This document shows positions 19,240 to 19,680 of a stretch of 19,680 nt of DNA, one piece after another (position 1 is the stretch's first letter; each line of letters opens with the position of its first letter). The notes beneath the pieces are model-generated. The model ran no database searches and was not told where the DNA came from. It saw nothing but the letters and a program-made list of their open reading frames with translations. The stretch lies in contig CALDWC010000105.1 in the NCBI GenBank assembly GCA_937923945.1, forward strand, positions 1-19,680. Reading direction: 5' to 3'. Source of the DNA: an uncultured Treponema sp. (GTDB lineage: Bacteria; Spirochaetota; Spirochaetia; Treponematales; Treponemataceae). Position numbers and translations under genes: made by a program.

Positions 19240-19680
19240 ATGATTATCAAAGATAGTACATTACAGGCGTTACGCACGATGGTGCGTGCAGAGTTTCAAC
19301 AGGCGTTCGATGCAGCCGTTGCACGGGACGATTACAAAGAGCTGGTTACGATTATCACCAGCAACACGAAGTCAAACTCGTATGCGTGGCTCGGAAATTT
19401 TCCGCAAATGCGGGAATGGATCGGAGACCGTGTTATCAACGATATGAAAGAAAGCTCGTACACCATCGAAAACAAAAAGTACGAAGCAACACTCGGCGTT
19501 GATCGCACCGACATTGAAGATGACAATCTCGGTCAGTACCGTGTCTTAGCCCAAACTCAAGGACAGGAAACGGTCGACTTTTTTTGGCGGCAAATTGCAA
19601 AGCTCATTGTAGGCGGGTTTACCTCACTTTGCTATGACGGGCAAAACTTTTTTGACACCGACCATCCGGTGTATGAAAAA
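19240..19680 (+). CDS. T: Major head subunit gpT, partial
   Basis: The frame is open from ATG 19240 to the window edge (147 codons), with GAAGGAG upstream. It matches the N-terminus of the Mu gpT family: Leu-Gln-Ala-Leu-Arg-Thr-Met-Val-Arg-Ala-Glu-Phe, Tyr-Ala-Trp-Leu-Gly-Asn-Phe-Pro-Gln-Met-Arg-Glu-Trp, a Val-Asp-Arg-Thr-Asp-Ile-Glu-Asp-Asp segment, and Phe-Phe-Asp-Thr-Asp-His-Pro-Val near the edge. It forms the capsid shell. The rest of the protein lies beyond the window. Confidence 0.93.
   Translation, partial: MIIKDSTLQALRTMVRAEFQQAFDAAVARDDYKELVTIITSNTKSNSYAWLGNFPQMREWIGDRVINDMKESSYTIENKKYEATLGVDRTDIEDDNLGQYRVLAQTQGQETVDFFWRQIAKLIVGGFTSLCYDGQNFFDTDHPVYEK

Overview
The window is a large part of a Mu-like transposable prophage. 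The host is probably a spirochaete, most likely a Treponema. The Mu assignment rests on a run of recognisable Mu-family proteins: a DDE transposase (MuA) followed by its AAA+ partner (MuB), GemA/gp16, a Mor-type activator, the protease/scaffold pair (I/Z), gpT major head protein, gp26-, gp27- and gp28-type packaging proteins, a DUF935 portal and a MuF head protein. The host assignment is softer. It rests on moderate GC content, palindromic intergenic repeats of a kind I associate with treponemes, and a first gene that resembles a spirochaete phage family (DUF261).

Layout. Positions 1-327 hold a 110-bp palindromic repeat, four abutting 10-bp repeats and a strong terminator; this may be host DNA running into the phage left end. 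Positions 394-7483 are a rightward late block: candidate cysteine-peptidase endolysin, small membrane and spanin-like genes, gp25-, gp26- and gp27-like proteins, terminase large subunit, portal, and a MuF protein whose C-terminus looks like a polymorphic-toxin domain, with a candidate immunity gene abutting it. Positions 7484-8358 are rich in signals: a small structured RNA on the minus strand with its own promoter and terminator, a second short rightward transcription unit ending in a terminator, a small membrane protein gene, and a chain of hairpins. Two small rightward genes follow. Positions 8813-10810 are a leftward lysogeny operon: a CI/LexA-type repressor followed by two A/T-rich genes of unknown function. 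Positions 10811-11009 hold divergent promoters with AGTATACT-type operator candidates. Positions 11010-18192 are the early operon: Ner-like regulator, small ORFs, DUF1599-like protein, DUF3164 protein, winged-helix protein, DUF3102-like coiled-coil protein, MuA, MuB, ribbon-helix-helix protein, GemA and Mor. From 18253 to the end are protease/scaffold and the start of gpT.

The gene order is not that of Mu. The terminase-portal-MuF block lies to the left of the repressor, while protease and major head follow Mor directly. Neither half duplicates the other, so one permuted phage genome is the simplest reading. The features best worth following up are the MuF toxin/immunity module, the minus-strand RNA whose promoter carries the repressor-operator core, the two-gene A/T-rich cargo behind the repressor, the Mor protein with a duplicated dimerisation motif, and the protease start codon sitting in the loop of a terminator-like hairpin.
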